Below, piece after piece: positions 32,890-43,835 of a stretch of DNA of 64,000 nt. The stretch covers positions 248,001-312,000 of the forward strand of contig JAEUBA010000003.1 in assembly GCA_018257865.1 (NCBI GenBank), given 5' to 3'. The first letter of the stretch is position 1. The number at the start of each line of letters is the position of its first letter. The stretch is from Stereocaulon alpinum (lineage: Eukaryota > Ascomycota > Lecanoromycetes > Lecanorales > Stereocaulaceae). The translations under genes and the position numbers were made by a program. Below the pieces are notes generated by a model. It did not search any database. It was not told the DNA's origin and was given only the letters and a program-made list of their open reading frames with translations.

Positions 32890-35800
32890 ATGGCGGAGAC
32901 AGGCAAACAGGAGAAAGAGTACGCTTCTACAGACCCTGTCGGAGCTGCTCAGGCAACGAATACTTCCGAGCCCATCGCCACTGAGCCTTTCCAATATGTG
33001 GGATCAGACAGCGACCTCTCTTCGTCCGATCAGGAGAAGAAGCAGCCGCGTCCAGATGTCAACAGGACTCTTACCACAACTACGACCACCTCTTCATTTA
33101 CCGTCACTTCAGCAAGTACAGAGCCTCGGGAAAAAAAGCCATGGTACAAACGTTTGAACCCTCTAAAACGGTCGATCAAGCCACCAGTACCGAAAGAGAG
33201 ACAAATATCAAGAGAATATGGGGCCTCATTCCTCAGCCTACTCACTTTCCAATGGATGGCACCACTCATGAGCACAGGCTACCAACGGCCACTGGAGGTC
33301 AACGACATCTGGCTCGTCAACCCGAACAGAGCTGCTCCGGTGCTCTCAGCCAAACTCCAGGCCTCCTTCCAGAAACGCCTTGCTCGAGGCGACAAATACC
33401 CGCTCCTCTGGTCCATGTACGAGACGTTCAAGTTTGAGTTCTGGCTTGGCGGCATGTGTCAGCTCCTGTCCAGCATACTTCAGGCCATGGCACCCTTCAC
33501 TCTTAGATACCTTATCTCCTTCGCAGCCTCCGCCTACATTGCGCAAGTAAGACATACAGCTAGTCCGCACATTGCCAATGGGATAGGACTGGTTATTGGC
33601 ATTTCGTTAATGCAAATGTTCCAGAGCATGGGAACGAATCACTTTATATACCGCGGTCAGATGGTTGGCGCGCAATCGAGGGGAGTGTTGATCACAGTCA
33701 TTTTCGAGAAGGCTATGAAGATCTCAGGACGGGCGAAGGCTGGGGGAAAAGCCATTCAAGATACGGATGAAGAGAAGGTTGACATAAGAGACGAGGCACA
33801 GAAGGAGGGTTTCTTCCAGCGCATGATCAACAATAAAATAAATCCAAAAGGCGGAGCACAAGTTTTGGCGGACAAAGGGCGCGGCATTTCTGGGGACGGA
33901 GCTGGTTGGGGCAACGGGCGTGTGGTAAATCTCATGTCCACAGATACGTACCGTATTGATCAGGCTTCCGGGATGTTTCACATGGTGTGGACATCGCCAA
34001 TTGCTATTGCGATCACTTTGGTTGTTCTACTCATCAACCTGACCTACTCAGCTCTTGCAGGTTTCGGACTTCTGATTATCGGCATCCCGTTATTGACCAA
34101 GGCCATCAAAAGCCTTTTCGTGCGGAGACGAGCTATCAACAAGATTACAGATCAAAGGGTATCTCTTACTCAGGAAATCCTGCAAGCTGTTCGCTTTGTC
34201 AAGTACTTTGGATGGGAAAGTTCTTTCCTGGAGCGCCTTAACAGCATTCGAAAGCGCGAGATTCGGGCTATTCAGATTCTGTTGTCGATCAGAAACGGTA
34301 TCAATGCTGTCTCCATGTCCTTGCCAATATTCGCCTCTATGATTTCGTTTATCACCTACAAACTGAGCAGCCACACCCTCAATCCAGCTTACGTCTTCTC
34401 GTCACTGGCACTGTTCAACTCACTTCGAATGCCTCTGAATTTGTTGCCATTGGTCATAAGTCAGGTGGTCGACGCTTGGTCCTCAATAGGCCGTGTTCAA
34501 GATTTTCTAATAGCAGAAGAACAGAATGACGACTTTATTTGGGATATGGAAGGCAAGAGTGCTGTTTCTATGCAGCATGCCGACTTCACGTGGGAACGGA
34601 CCATCACCCAAGACCCTGACAAAAAGGCCGGCCCACCGCCCAAAAAGAGAAAATCAAAGGAGATCAAAGATGCTGCAAAGTTGGCAGCCAAAACCGAACA
34701 ACCTCCCAATTCGTCGAAGAGCGGGGCGGACAGCTCTAGCACTTTGACTGAAGTGGAACCCTTCAAGCTACACGATTTAGATTTCTCAGTCGGACGCAAC
34801 GAACTTATCGCCGTCATTGGTGGTGTGGGTTCTGGTAAATCCTCGTTACTTGCTGCCCTGGCTGGTGACATGCGGAGGACCAATGGCAGCATCACAATGG
34901 GCGCGACGCGAGCTTTCTGTCCGCAGTATGCGTGGATCCAGAACACCTCGGTGAAAGAGAACATCCTATTCGGAAAAGACTATGATCGGAGGTGGTATGA
35001 GTCCGTGATCGACGCCTGTGCTTTGCGGCCTGATCTTGAGATGCTGCCTAATGGCGACTTGACTGAGATTGGAGAGAGAGGTATAACGGTCTCGGGAGGA
35101 CAGAAGCAACGATTAAATATCGCTAGAGCCATTTACTTCAATAGCGAAATTGTCCTAATGGACGATCCTCTCTCGGCGGTAGATGCCCACGTAGGACGTC
35201 ATATCTTCGACAATGCGATCTGTGGGTTGCTCAAAGACAAGTGCAGGATTTTGGCTACACATCAGCTACATGTTCTAAGTCGGTGCGACAGGATCATCTG
35301 GATGCAGGACGGTCGCATAGAAACCATCGATACTTTCGCTAATCTCATGAGCAATAATGGGGGCTTCCAGAAGATGATGGCAAGCACGGCACAGGAGGAG
35401 AAGGGGCAGAATGAGGCTACAATCAATGAGGATGAGGTTGAAGATGAGAAGAAAGATGCGAAGAAGAGAAAGCAGGCCAAGCGCGGAGCCGCTCTTATGC
35501 AACAGGAAGAGCGCGCTGTCAAAAGTGTCAGTTGGAGCGTCTATAATGCATATATTCGAGCTTCTGGGTCAATATTTTACGGGCCTTTGGTTCTTATACT
35601 CCTTGTGATCTCTCAAGGTGCAAATATTGTTACCAGTCTATGGCTATCGTGGTGGACTTCGAACAAATGGGGCTACTCGACTGGAACATATATTGGCATC
35701 TACGCTACGCTTGGCGTTGTCCAAGCAGCTCTAATGTTCGCATTTACCATTGCTCTCTCTATACTTGGAACCAGGTCCAGTAGAGTCATGCTGCACCGGG

Positions 35801-37290
35801 CTATGACTCGAGTGCTGAGGGCTCCTATGAGCTTCTTCGATACCACACCCCTTGGACGTATTACCAATCGGTTCGCCAAGGATGTAGATATCATGGACAA
35901 CAACCTCACTGATGCTATGCGAATGTATTTCTTCACCCTGGCCATGATCATTTCGGTCTTTATCCTAATCATCACATACTTCCACTACTTCGCTATTGCC
36001 CTCGGACCTTTGTTCATAATGTTCTTGTTCTCAGCAAGCTATTATCGAGCCTCTGCTCGAGAAATCAAACGGCATGAATCGGTTCTTCGATCCGGAGTAT
36101 TTGCTCGCTTCACCGAGGCTGTTTCTGGCACATCTAGTATACGAGCATATGGCCTGCAAGATCAATTCATCACTGGACTGCAACGAGAAGTTGATCAGAT
36201 GAACTCGGCTTACTACCTTACTTTCAGCAATCAGCGATGGCTTAGTGTACGACTTGACGCCATCGGCAATCTTCTGGTCTTCACGACTGGAATCCTGGTC
36301 GTCACTTCAAGGTTCAATGTCAATCCAAGTATCGGTGGTCTGGTACTATCTTACATTCTATCAATCGTTCAGCTGATTCAATTCACTGTTCGACAGCTCG
36401 CAGAAGTCGAGAATGCCATGGTGTCCACGGAACGGCTGCACTACTACGGTACCGAACTCGACGAGGAGCCTCCCCTTCATCTCAAAGACATTCCAGATAG
36501 CTGGCCTCAAAGGGGTGAGATCGTATTTAATGAGGTTCAAATGCGTTATCGTGACGGACTTCCTCTGGTCCTACAAGGTTTGAATATGAAGGTTGCTGGG
36601 GGCGAAAGGATCGGCGTCGTAGGCCGCACTGGTGCTGGAAAGTCTAGCATCATGTCTTCTCTCTTCCGCCTTGTTGAGCTATCCGGCGGCTCCATTAGCA
36701 TCGATGGCATAAATATTGCTCAGGTTGGCCTGAAAGACCTTCGAACGAGGTTAGCCATCATTCCCCAAGACCCAACGCTCTTCCGCGGTACCATTCGATC
36801 GAACCTCGACCCCTTTAACGAGCATACTGATCTAGAGCTGTGGTCCGCTCTCCGACAATCTGATCTCGTCGGTGCTGACGAAAACCTTGATGACAAGACC
36901 CACGGCCGCATCCACCTTGACGGCGTAGTCGAGGAAGAAGGCCTCAACTTCTCCCTTGGCCAACGACAGCTCATGGCACTTGCTCGAGCGCTCGTCCGTG
37001 GCTCTCAAATCATTGTCTGCGATGAAGCCACCTCGTCAGTAGACATGGAAACAGACCAGAAGATCCAACGAACAATTCAAACCGGTTTCAAAGGCAAAAC
37101 ACTCCTCTGCATAGCTCACAGGCTGAAAACTGTCATCAACTACGACCGTATATGCGTAATGGAGCAGGGCCGCATCGCAGAATTAGACACGCCATTGCGT
37201 CTCTGGCAGGAAGAAGGTGGTATCTTCCGCGGTATGTGTGATCGCAGCGGCATTAGACGGGAGGACTTTGAACAGTTCAAGGAGGAGTAA
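32890..37290 (+). CDS. ABC transporter, ABCC/MRP subfamily, Yor1-like (1466 aa)
   Basis: Intronless ORF from ATG 32890. A full transporter with two membrane domains and two ATPase domains. A polar N-terminal tail (about 90 residues) leads to SFLSLLTFQWMAPLMSTGYQ, the entry motif of Yor1-type short MRPs without TMD0. NBD1: Walker A GGVGSGKSS (about 643-651), signature VSGGQKQRLNIARA (about 733), Walker B LMDDPLSAVDAHVG. NBD2: Walker A GRTGAGKSS (about 1245), Walker B IIVCDEATSSVDMETD, and a degenerate signature NFSLGQRQLMALARA instead of LSGGQ. A Lys-rich linker (about 855-880) joins the halves, and a second basic insert lies before NBD1 (about 580-620). Such proteins export organic anions, drugs or toxic metabolites at the plasma membrane. 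The exact substrate cannot be read from sequence. No biosynthetic genes lie next to it. Confidence 0.95.
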   Translation: MAETGKQEKEYASTDPVGAAQATNTSEPIATEPFQYVGSDSDLSSSDQEKKQPRPDVNRTLTTTTTTSSFTVTSASTEPREKKPWYKRLNPLKRSIKPPVPKERQISREYGASFLSLLTFQWMAPLMSTGYQRPLEVNDIWLVNPNRAAPVLSAKLQASFQKRLARGDKYPLLWSMYETFKFEFWLGGMCQLLSSILQAMAPFTLRYLISFAASAYIAQVRHTASPHIANGIGLVIGISLMQMFQSMGTNHFIYRGQMVGAQSRGVLITVIFEKAMKISGRAKAGGKAIQDTDEEKVDIRDEAQKEGFFQRMINNKINPKGGAQVLADKGRGISGDGAGWGNGRVVNLMSTDTYRIDQASGMFHMVWTSPIAIAITLVVLLINLTYSALAGFGLLIIGIPLLTKAIKSLFVRRRAINKITDQRVSLTQEILQAVRFVKYFGWESSFLERLNSIRKREIRAIQILLSIRNGINAVSMSLPIFASMISFITYKLSSHTLNPAYVFSSLALFNSLRMPLNLLPLVISQVVDAWSSIGRVQDFLIAEEQNDDFIWDMEGKSAVSMQHADFTWERTITQDPDKKAGPPPKKRKSKEIKDAAKLAAKTEQPPNSSKSGADSSSTLTEVEPFKLHDLDFSVGRNELIAVIGGVGSGKSSLLAALAGDMRRTNGSITMGATRAFCPQYAWIQNTSVKENILFGKDYDRRWYESVIDACALRPDLEMLPNGDLTEIGERGITVSGGQKQRLNIARAIYFNSEIVLMDDPLSAVDAHVGRHIFDNAICGLLKDKCRILATHQLHVLSRCDRIIWMQDGRIETIDTFANLMSNNGGFQKMMASTAQEEKGQNEATINEDEVEDEKKDAKKRKQAKRGAALMQQEERAVKSVSWSVYNAYIRASGSIFYGPLVLILLVISQGANIVTSLWLSWWTSNKWGYSTGTYIGIYATLGVVQAALMFAFTIALSILGTRSSRVMLHRAMTRVLRAPMSFFDTTPLGRITNRFAKDVDIMDNNLTDAMRMYFFTLAMIISVFILIITYFHYFAIALGPLFIMFLFSASYYRASAREIKRHESVLRSGVFARFTEAVSGTSSIRAYGLQDQFITGLQREVDQMNSAYYLTFSNQRWLSVRLDAIGNLLVFTTGILVVTSRFNVNPSIGGLVLSYILSIVQLIQFTVRQLAEVENAMVSTERLHYYGTELDEEPPLHLKDIPDSWPQRGEIVFNEVQMRYRDGLPLVLQGLNMKVAGGERIGVVGRTGAGKSSIMSSLFRLVELSGGSISIDGINIAQVGLKDLRTRLAIIPQDPTLFRGTIRSNLDPFNEHTDLELWSALRQSDLVGADENLDDKTHGRIHLDGVVEEEGLNFSLGQRQLMALARALVRGSQIIVCDEATSSVDMETDQKIQRTIQTGFKGKTLLCIAHRLKTVINYDRICVMEQGRIAELDTPLRLWQEEGGIFRGMCDRSGIRREDFEQFKEE

Positions 37291-39049
37291 AGGTTCCTAA
37301 ACCTAAGCTCCTGCTAATAAGCGATGAGTCAGAATGATAATGGCGTAATGACTAGCATATGCATCGCATTCATGGCATTTTTCAGGCGTTGGTAGATGTC
37401 AATATGATCATCCGGGTGACTTGATCCCCCGAGCAGATAGAGAAAATCAAGATTGTGAAGAGCATGAAGGCGTGATTGCGCAAACGATGTTAACTGGGGA
37501 TTGCTTGATCGCGTGCTCGATTGTCTTTTGGAAACATAGATCAGTAAGGGCGTTAGAGTGGTGAGTGGGTGTGTTGGTGGGGTTTGTAAGCCGCATTCGG
37601 TGTTATCGGTGAGTCGGAAAAGTATGGGATGGGTTGTTGTTATCGTTGAAGGAGCTTGAGATGAGTCGTCTTGAAGGACGTTGGAGTGAGGATTGCTTGA
37701 TTGCGTGCTCGATCGTCTGCTAGAGACACAGATGTTAGGGGGGTTTGGAGTGGTGAGTGGGTGTGTCGGTAGGGTTTGAAGGCCAGATGTAGTATTATTG
37801 GTGAACTAGAGGAGCTTGAGATGGGCAGATGTTAGAGTTAATGGAGCTTGGATTGAGTTGTTGTTAAAGACTTATCAGCCGTGATTGCGCGAGTCCACGC
37901 TCTCAGTTCCGCTAGAAAATTAGATGAATGGCTTCTATGGAATGGAGAGTAGCTCTACCAATACCACTTAGAAGCTAAATATTACGAGTCTGATAATTCA
38001 ACGGAGTATAAAACATAGTATTATCAATAGCGGTACACCTGCTCTAAGAGAGAATAAAACTTGCAGTAGCACTACCTCGATACTCCTAGTGCCCACGATC
38101 CCCAAAGAATCAAGAGCCTAGTGTACTTCCTACTCTACTTCATCTCGTGCTAGATCGTCTAGATTAGTGCTATTTCTAAGCCGAATAAGCATTGTAGCAA
38201 ACTCACCAATAGGCCACTTGCAAAGATGCTTACTCCTCGATCTCCGATACTTGTCGAGTCATATTGACTGGACATGCTGTAGGAAACCATTTGAGGTTTC
38301 GACCGAGTGGTGGACTGCAGGTTTGTATAATGAATGAAACTGTATATGGCTGTTGTCAAGGTTTGCAGCCTCGATGAAGGTGTAGATTGGGTGCTTGATA
38401 AGTGTTGTTTAGGCTCTTATGTTCGTGGTATAGCTTGGGTTGGAGGGGTCTGCGCACTACCAGTGTGGTTCTTGGACGATTAGCAGGTCATTTGAATTAG
38501 CAAAACCAGCTATAATAGGTGCTTTATAGTTGCGAGTGTGTGTTTCTATTGCAGAAAGGACCTAAGTATAGAGGATTTTGTAGATACAAAGAATATCAAC
38601 GATGTAAGTGCTTAAAGCTATCTAAGCGTTCTGGTTGTTTCTAGCCACCACTCACGGCTGAAAAGGTAAAACAACGCTCCTCTGGAAGTGGTAAGTAGCT
38701 GCACTAACAGGATCTTGCAGCTAGATAGCGTGGTTCGCATTGTTCCAGTGAGCAACAAGATGATCTAGATGATCTAGATCATTCATCGGTCGTCCAGTAT
38801 ACCACTATGTTTGCTAATATCTCTTGTAGTATGGCGATGAATGAGTAGTACATTGACCGCAAACTTCAAAATACATTTCGCGGACAAGGAGTCATACCAG
38901 CTTCTTCTGATATAAAAGGTCAGCGGTGTCTGGTGTTGGGCGGTGCTTATTGCTTGCAGAACCCATAGCTAAGGACAAGCTTACACGAGCAACACCTGTA
39001 CCATCCTGAAGCCATAGACCGAGAAGTGGATCACCACCGTTGCATCAAC
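37291..39049. other. Intergenic 1.8 kb with a duplicated segment
   Basis: No gene recognised. It holds a diverged direct duplication (annotated separately) and a short repeat of GATGATCTAGATGATCTAGATC near 38,760. The last few hundred bases are the promoter of the small SH3-like gene. Confidence 0.45.
37497..37805. repeat. Diverged direct repeat of about 115 bp
   Basis: Copies at about 37497-37614 and 37690-37805 share GATTGCTTGAT-GCGTGCTCGAT, then AGTGGTGAGTGGGTGTGT and GGTAGGGTTTG-type blocks. Both are followed, after differing spacers, by GGAGCTTGAGATG. The differences are mostly substitutions, so the duplication is old. No ORF spans it. Confidence 0.7.
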
Positions 39050-39421
39050 ATGGGCAGTTCACGCCCGCGTGGCAAATACGAACCTCCCCTCCCTGGTGAT
39101 ACTGGAGGATCTAGACCCGACCATGGACCAGTATCAAATTCAGTCCCACCCGGGGGGTATCAGCCCTCGTACCTTCAGAATGCTCGTCAAGTTCAATACC
39201 AGATAGAGAGTGAAGTCTGGCTGCAAAGTGATGTTGATGACGACAGCTCTGGAGATAGATCCGGGCTGCAGGTCTATATAGTCAAGGGTTACTCGGATGG
39301 GGAATACATCATACAAAAGAAAGGCGACAGCCAAGCGCCTCGCTTTCGAAAACCGGAAATCGCTCTCAAGGCAGTAGACCCCCGGGCAGCCTTTCATGGC
39401 ACAGCAAGGGCTGGCAGATGA
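39050..39421 (+). CDS. Small SH3-like hypothetical protein (123 aa)
   Basis: Single exon; the first ATG is at 39050 (MGSSRPRGKYEPPLPG), although the frame is open upstream from a GTG. A Pro/Gly/Ser-rich N-terminus of about 55 residues is followed by a compact segment: IESEVWLQSDVDDDSSG, SGLQVYIVKGYSDGEYIIQK, RFRKPEIALKAVDP. The order VWL..D, [S]-L-x-[IV]-Y-[VI], a Tyr-Ile strand and a closing R-K motif matches the protein at 20234-20686. A small beta-barrel fold is inferred. No catalytic residues or targeting signals seen. Function unknown. Confidence 0.6.
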   Translation: MGSSRPRGKYEPPLPGDTGGSRPDHGPVSNSVPPGGYQPSYLQNARQVQYQIESEVWLQSDVDDDSSGDRSGLQVYIVKGYSDGEYIIQKKGDSQAPRFRKPEIALKAVDPRAAFHGTARAGR

Positions 39422-40934
39422 CTTATGGGGTAATTCCTTTCCCACAGTCAATTGTCGAGCAGATGAAGGAAGGAGGAAGTGGAACACTATGAGGACCATA
39501 GGTAGATCAGCTAGCGTAAAGCACGCGCAGAATTAATAGAGAACTTATTGTCTCTCACACCTGTCCCAATCAGTTTTCTATCATGAAATATCAATGGCTG
39601 AATTGCTAGGTTAATGACCTGACGAGATATCAATGACCAGCATCGTAGTCGCGTATATTCTAGCGCTTACACTCGGGCCATTAACTTCATTGGGTAAGAC
39701 CATTGTGGTACTTGTGGGGTTCAAAGGTCATGGTGAAAAGCCCAGGTCGAGCTCGGACGTACATTTTGTGTTCTGCTCCGCAGTCCTTTCGCTGCTTGAA
39801 GCCGACTGAAAGAAACCCTTCGAGACCAGCTAGGCTAATGCTATTCTAGGGAGCATTCCAACACTTCTCGTCCACACCCGACTTGGTCTTTGTTGTCCAT
39901 TGACAACTACTGTGTTCTGCCGTCCTGAATTGCGGCTGCTCGAAACTCCGCAATCACCAGGTGCGGCGGAATTCGATGGCATTTGTCCGAAGGCCTTGAG
40001 TGACGTGAGGCTCATTTCTACGCACATCGTGCGTCCATATGATCTCCGTAGGCGGTAGAATGACGTTAGCAAGGTAGCCAGCCGCCCTAAGGACCGATGC
40101 CAAGGCTTTGGAGATCGTTTACAGCGTAAGGACGCGGGCGCTGAGGACTCGATCATTATGCAGCACCGGAAAGCCCATGCATCTACCCGCCAACGTCGGG
40201 CGGCGATGTCATTTTCTGATTCAGGGCTGGTACTCATAAGCTCGAAAGGTGCCTCAACATACATCTGCCACTGTAAAAGTGGCAGGTCATTGGGCATTGT
40301 TGCTGCACCTTTCCGCGTTGCCCATATATGCCCAAACCCTATGTCACACGGTGCGTGTATAAGCCTTCGATGGGCACATTGCTCAAGGCGGCTCACATCA
40401 TTCTCCGATTCATTGCCAAATTATCAAGTGAAGCATGGTCATGTCCTGTCAGACCCTCCTCGTCTAGCCTCCTCGTTATAATGCCCTATGCACAGCCCTA
40501 TGTAGTATTTAACATCGTTTGGAACAGTCTCTCATTGGATAAGTAATCATTTACTACTCTGCTGGGTAGTGGCGAAGAATAGCAGAGCTTTGACGTCCGA
40601 CACTTCTAGCAATGAGCATGGCTATGGCAGACAGAGGATACGCAATATCCCCTGAAATGGAAGAAGGCGGTCCAGATTGTAGGGTAGTGCAGTTGAAGTC
40701 TCCAAGATCATGACTGAAAACGTTGATAGTTACATGCACGGTCAAGCAGAACATTGGCTCTCGATTCTTACTCTGTTGTCGGAGAATGGTCACTGCGGTG
40801 AGGTCGCAGCGCAACCTACTTCGAACTAAGACACCAGACCCGCGAAGAACAAAGCTTCTACAGAAAGGTCCACAAACATGAATAGGACAACGCCAATCAC
40901 AGTATTGAGCTAATTCGGAGCTGATTATTGACAG
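39422..40934. other. Intergenic 1.5 kb, two doubtful minus-strand ORFs
   Basis: A minus-strand ORF with an ATG at 40297 runs to 39830 (155 codons). It shows no domain and uneven composition and was not accepted as a gene. A second, 40973-40554, begins with a signal-peptide-like MRLVAVLLLGIQALSIISS and has seven Cys, but its start overlaps the DUF6594 coding exon on the other strand. Both need transcript support. Confidence 0.4.
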
Positions 40935-41988
40935 TGCCTGTATACCAAGAAGGAGCACCGCAACTAGCCGCATATCTGAGCAGCGATAAGGACCGAATAA
41001 TGACTAGAAAGTTTCTTTACCTCCATATCAGAATCTTGCTCGACCTCCAATGTGAGATAGAAGCGTTGGAAGAAAGGCTCAGCGACATGGATGATTCCGA
41101 TGCAAAAACGCAACCTCTCGCTCTGAAGTCCAGAGAATACGACGAAGGTTCCCATGATGGATGGCCGCGCAGGGCGTTGTTGCAAGAGATCAACGAGAAG
41201 CTGGCAAAGTACCGTAAGTGCTTCTTACCCATACGTTATCTGTTCTAATGGTAGCCCTCAGATGCTCTAGTGACAAGGATCAAGGGCTTCGAATCTTTGT
41301 CTATCCCTGATCCAAATGTCTTTGAACCATTAGCAGTCCACATAAAGCAGGAAAGCCAAATGGCGGATCGGGACCTCCAATTCCTCAGACAAGCCGCGGA
41401 TCTTGTCGGATTAGCTGTAGACGAAGAGCAAGGTTGGCTTGATAGCATAGTCGAAAAGACATTGAGCTGGCGATGGTCAAGAGAAGTACTCCTAATCTCG
41501 ATCTTCCAACATTCTGCTCAGGCGCTAGCTGATTAGATTGCAGGCCAACTCCGCTGCAAGGGAACCACCCAGGGTCGACGAGAGATGGGGTCGTATGCAG
41601 CGAAAGAACAACGTTGAGAACATTGTGCGACTAATTCTTGCAGTCTTCACAATTGGTTTATTGATGCTGCCCACTACGGCATTGTATTTCCTTTCCGGTC
41701 ACGACTTCATCAGGATAGGCATCGTTCTACTGTTCACGCTACTTTTCAGCTTAGCTTTGTCGAAGTTTACCAAAGCGTACGTCCAACAAATAGCGTATTT
41801 CGCTTGCCAAAAGACTGGACAACTAATACGGCTGTGTGGATGCAGCAAAAGACACGAGATGTTCACAGCTCTTGCCGCGTAAGTTGTACATCTGAATGCG
41901 GAATCAAGAGAAGAAAGGCATGTGCAGCTAATGCCTTGAAAGCTACGCAGCGGTATTGGTCGTCTTTTTGTCGAATTTCCCGCCCTAG
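40935..41988 (+). CDS. DUF6594 membrane protein, 5' end unresolved
   Basis: Coding exons are 40935-41213, 41262-41485, 41544-41878 and 41943-41988, with introns of 48, 58 and 64 bp. Spliced, they give a DUF6594 family protein: GAPQLAAYLSSDKDRIMTRK, LLDLQCEIEALEERLSDMD, LLQEINEKLAKYHALVTRIK, DLQFLRQAADLVGL, then membrane helices IVRLILAVFTIGLLMLPTTA, IGIVLLFTLLFSLALSKF and the terminal AAYAAVLVVFLSNFPP, a family hallmark. DUF6594 proteins are fungal, often expanded, of unknown role. The last exon (15 residues) is found only by using the acceptor TTGAAAG at 41942. No ATG is in frame upstream of the first exon here: the frame meets a TGA at 40922-40924, so a separate first exon is likely. An internal Met (IMTRKF) is a less likely start. 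Confidence 0.82.
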
Positions 41989-42202
41989 CTCGGAGCACAC
42001 TCAGAAGAGGCCGAATTCTCGGTACCAGCAGTGATATGGAGGTGCGGTCTCGAATTTCGGCGTCCACACTTTGTTGGCCTCGTAAGGCGCAAGGTCCATG
42101 AAGTCATAAGCCTGCGGGCTCAACATACGGTGATCTTCAGCGTTTGATTTAACGTTTCGTTTGATGTCTTCTTTCCACAAGTCGGAACGCCTGGCTACAC
42201 AT

Positions 42203-43424
42203 TCATAAGACCCTAGTGATACGCAACAGTCCTTTGACATCAGCGTTCTCGGTTTCAATGTAGCGTTGAGTTTCTACACGTTTTTTCCATTTGTTAGACT
42301 CTCCACGTGCAACGATGATCGTCATCCGTAGCAACGGATCGATTGGTGCACCCTCCGGCGCCTCCACGTTAGAGCCAACCCTTGATGTATTCAATGAAGC
42401 CGCTCTGGTGTTACTCGATATGGCTGAACTCATGGGAGTGAACGTCCACCTTCCGAAGGCCCAATTGAGTATGTACTTAGCGCTGGTCTGGCCTTGATGA
42501 ATGACAGCAGGCTCGACGTCTCCCGCAGAAGAAGTTGGAGGACGTGATGCTTTGATGATTGCCTTGATCCGGTAGACTTCGTCCTTTGGGGCTGCGAGTA
42601 AGAATGTTTCTAGGGAGTCCAAGCTCACACCGTGAGCCATGTCATCTTCCGATGACAAGGTGGCAGACAGCACCTCGACTTCGGTCTGATGATCAGAATG
42701 GTGGTCATGGTGGTCCCCGCTGTGTGCATGGATCGAATTCTCGTGCGTAAGGGGATCTAATTCCTGTGCGAACGCACTGTCCAGGCCCAACAGTATGCTC
42801 TGATTAACGCGGCCCTTATCAGACTTAACGGTGGCCACTTGTAGTTCGAGATCTCCCACATGATCCAAGCAATCTTCATACCGTCTCTCATCGACAAGCT
42901 CCCACTTGTTGAACACCATCAAATCCGTGTAGCGTGCCTGCATCTTCGCTGTGTAGGACGTATCTTCGTAGCCTTGCCAATTTTCAACATCGATGACCAC
43001 GATAACTCCGTCTAGTGTGTAGTTGCCTGTCTCTCTTCCAAGTCTGTTCACTTCCATCGCTAGGGTTGCCGGAAAAGCAGACCCACTTGTCTCGATAATT
43101 ATCCGATTGGGATCGACATCTTTGCGGAGGGTATCCAGCGCATCACCCAGCTGTCCGACCAGATTGCAGCAGATGCAGCCATTGAGGAGCTCCTGAACTC
43201 CGCCGATGGCTGATGATGAAGCCAATTCGGAGTCGATTGCAACATCTCCGAACTCGTTTTTCAGTAGGGCGAGCTTGTAGGTTTTGGGGAGCTGTGGGAG
43301 GAGCTTGAGTATGAGCGTCGTCTTTCCGGATCCTGTACTGTTCATCAACAAGATAGTCTTTGGAGCAATGGCGTATGGGCATACCTAGGTATCCTGTCAC
43401 AATGGTTATAGGGATCGGGGGCAT
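42203..43424 (-). CDS. CobW/ZNG1-type zinc-binding GTPase metallochaperone (389 aa)
   Basis: Two exons, 43424-43385 and 43332-42203, with a 52-bp intron (43333-43384) that splits the P-loop. Joined, they read VTGYLGSGKTTL, the Walker A motif; the ORF of exon 2 alone lacks it. The G3 family GTPase moves metal to client enzymes. The CxCC metal site is NGCICCNLVGQL, followed by RIIIETSGSAFPATLAMEVN, VIDVENWQGYEDTSY and the base-recognition motif NKWEL (NKxD-like). A His-rich loop, HAHSGDHHDHHSDHQ (about 215-230), fits zinc binding. The C-terminal domain (YILNWAFGRWTFTPM) is CobW-C. Yeast and human ZNG1 activate methionine aminopeptidase; this protein may do the same, but I cannot distinguish it from other CobW subfamilies. 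It converges with the DUF6594 gene. Confidence 0.92.
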
Positions 43425-43835
43425 AATTGACCCTGCAGTAGTAGCTAGCTTTTCATTTGCTTGTTGGCGCCGTAGAATTTGACGAATCTCGAAACGTTGG
43501 AAGCGGCCCCACCAGAATTCTGCCCCGCGTTATGCTGCTCGGCCGACGCTTCGAGAGTGAAGGTCTTTGCCTTTCTCAGCCGCAGAAGCTGCAATGTGGA
43601 GATCTTCGAGATGGTCTCGTGGTGATTGAGAGCTTGGGATACGTCACAGTTGTCGTCAGCGAGGAGAGTGAAGTGAACGCCCAATTACGGTCCGAAGCAG
43701 GCACCTGATCTAAAGCCTGCCCAATACCTTCTGCATTTGCCAAACATTCCTTCCGACGCTCCCAGCTCCCATTTGAACCTACTTTACAGCTACTTCAATC
43801 CTACAGTGTCCCCAAACATCACTATCGATATTACC
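43425..43835. promoter_or_regulatory. Divergent promoter region CobW / small protein
   Basis: 411 bp between two divergent start codons. A minus-strand frame at 43684-43445 lacks an ATG start and was not accepted. No metal-responsive element identified with confidence. Confidence 0.45.

Noticed and set aside
39830..40297. 155-codon minus-strand ORF as a gene
   Set aside because: No recognisable domain; Ser/Arg-rich composition typical of antisense or random frames; no splice continuity.
43445..43684. Minus-strand frame upstream of the CobW gene
   Set aside because: No ATG in frame and no family match; the region is the divergent promoter.
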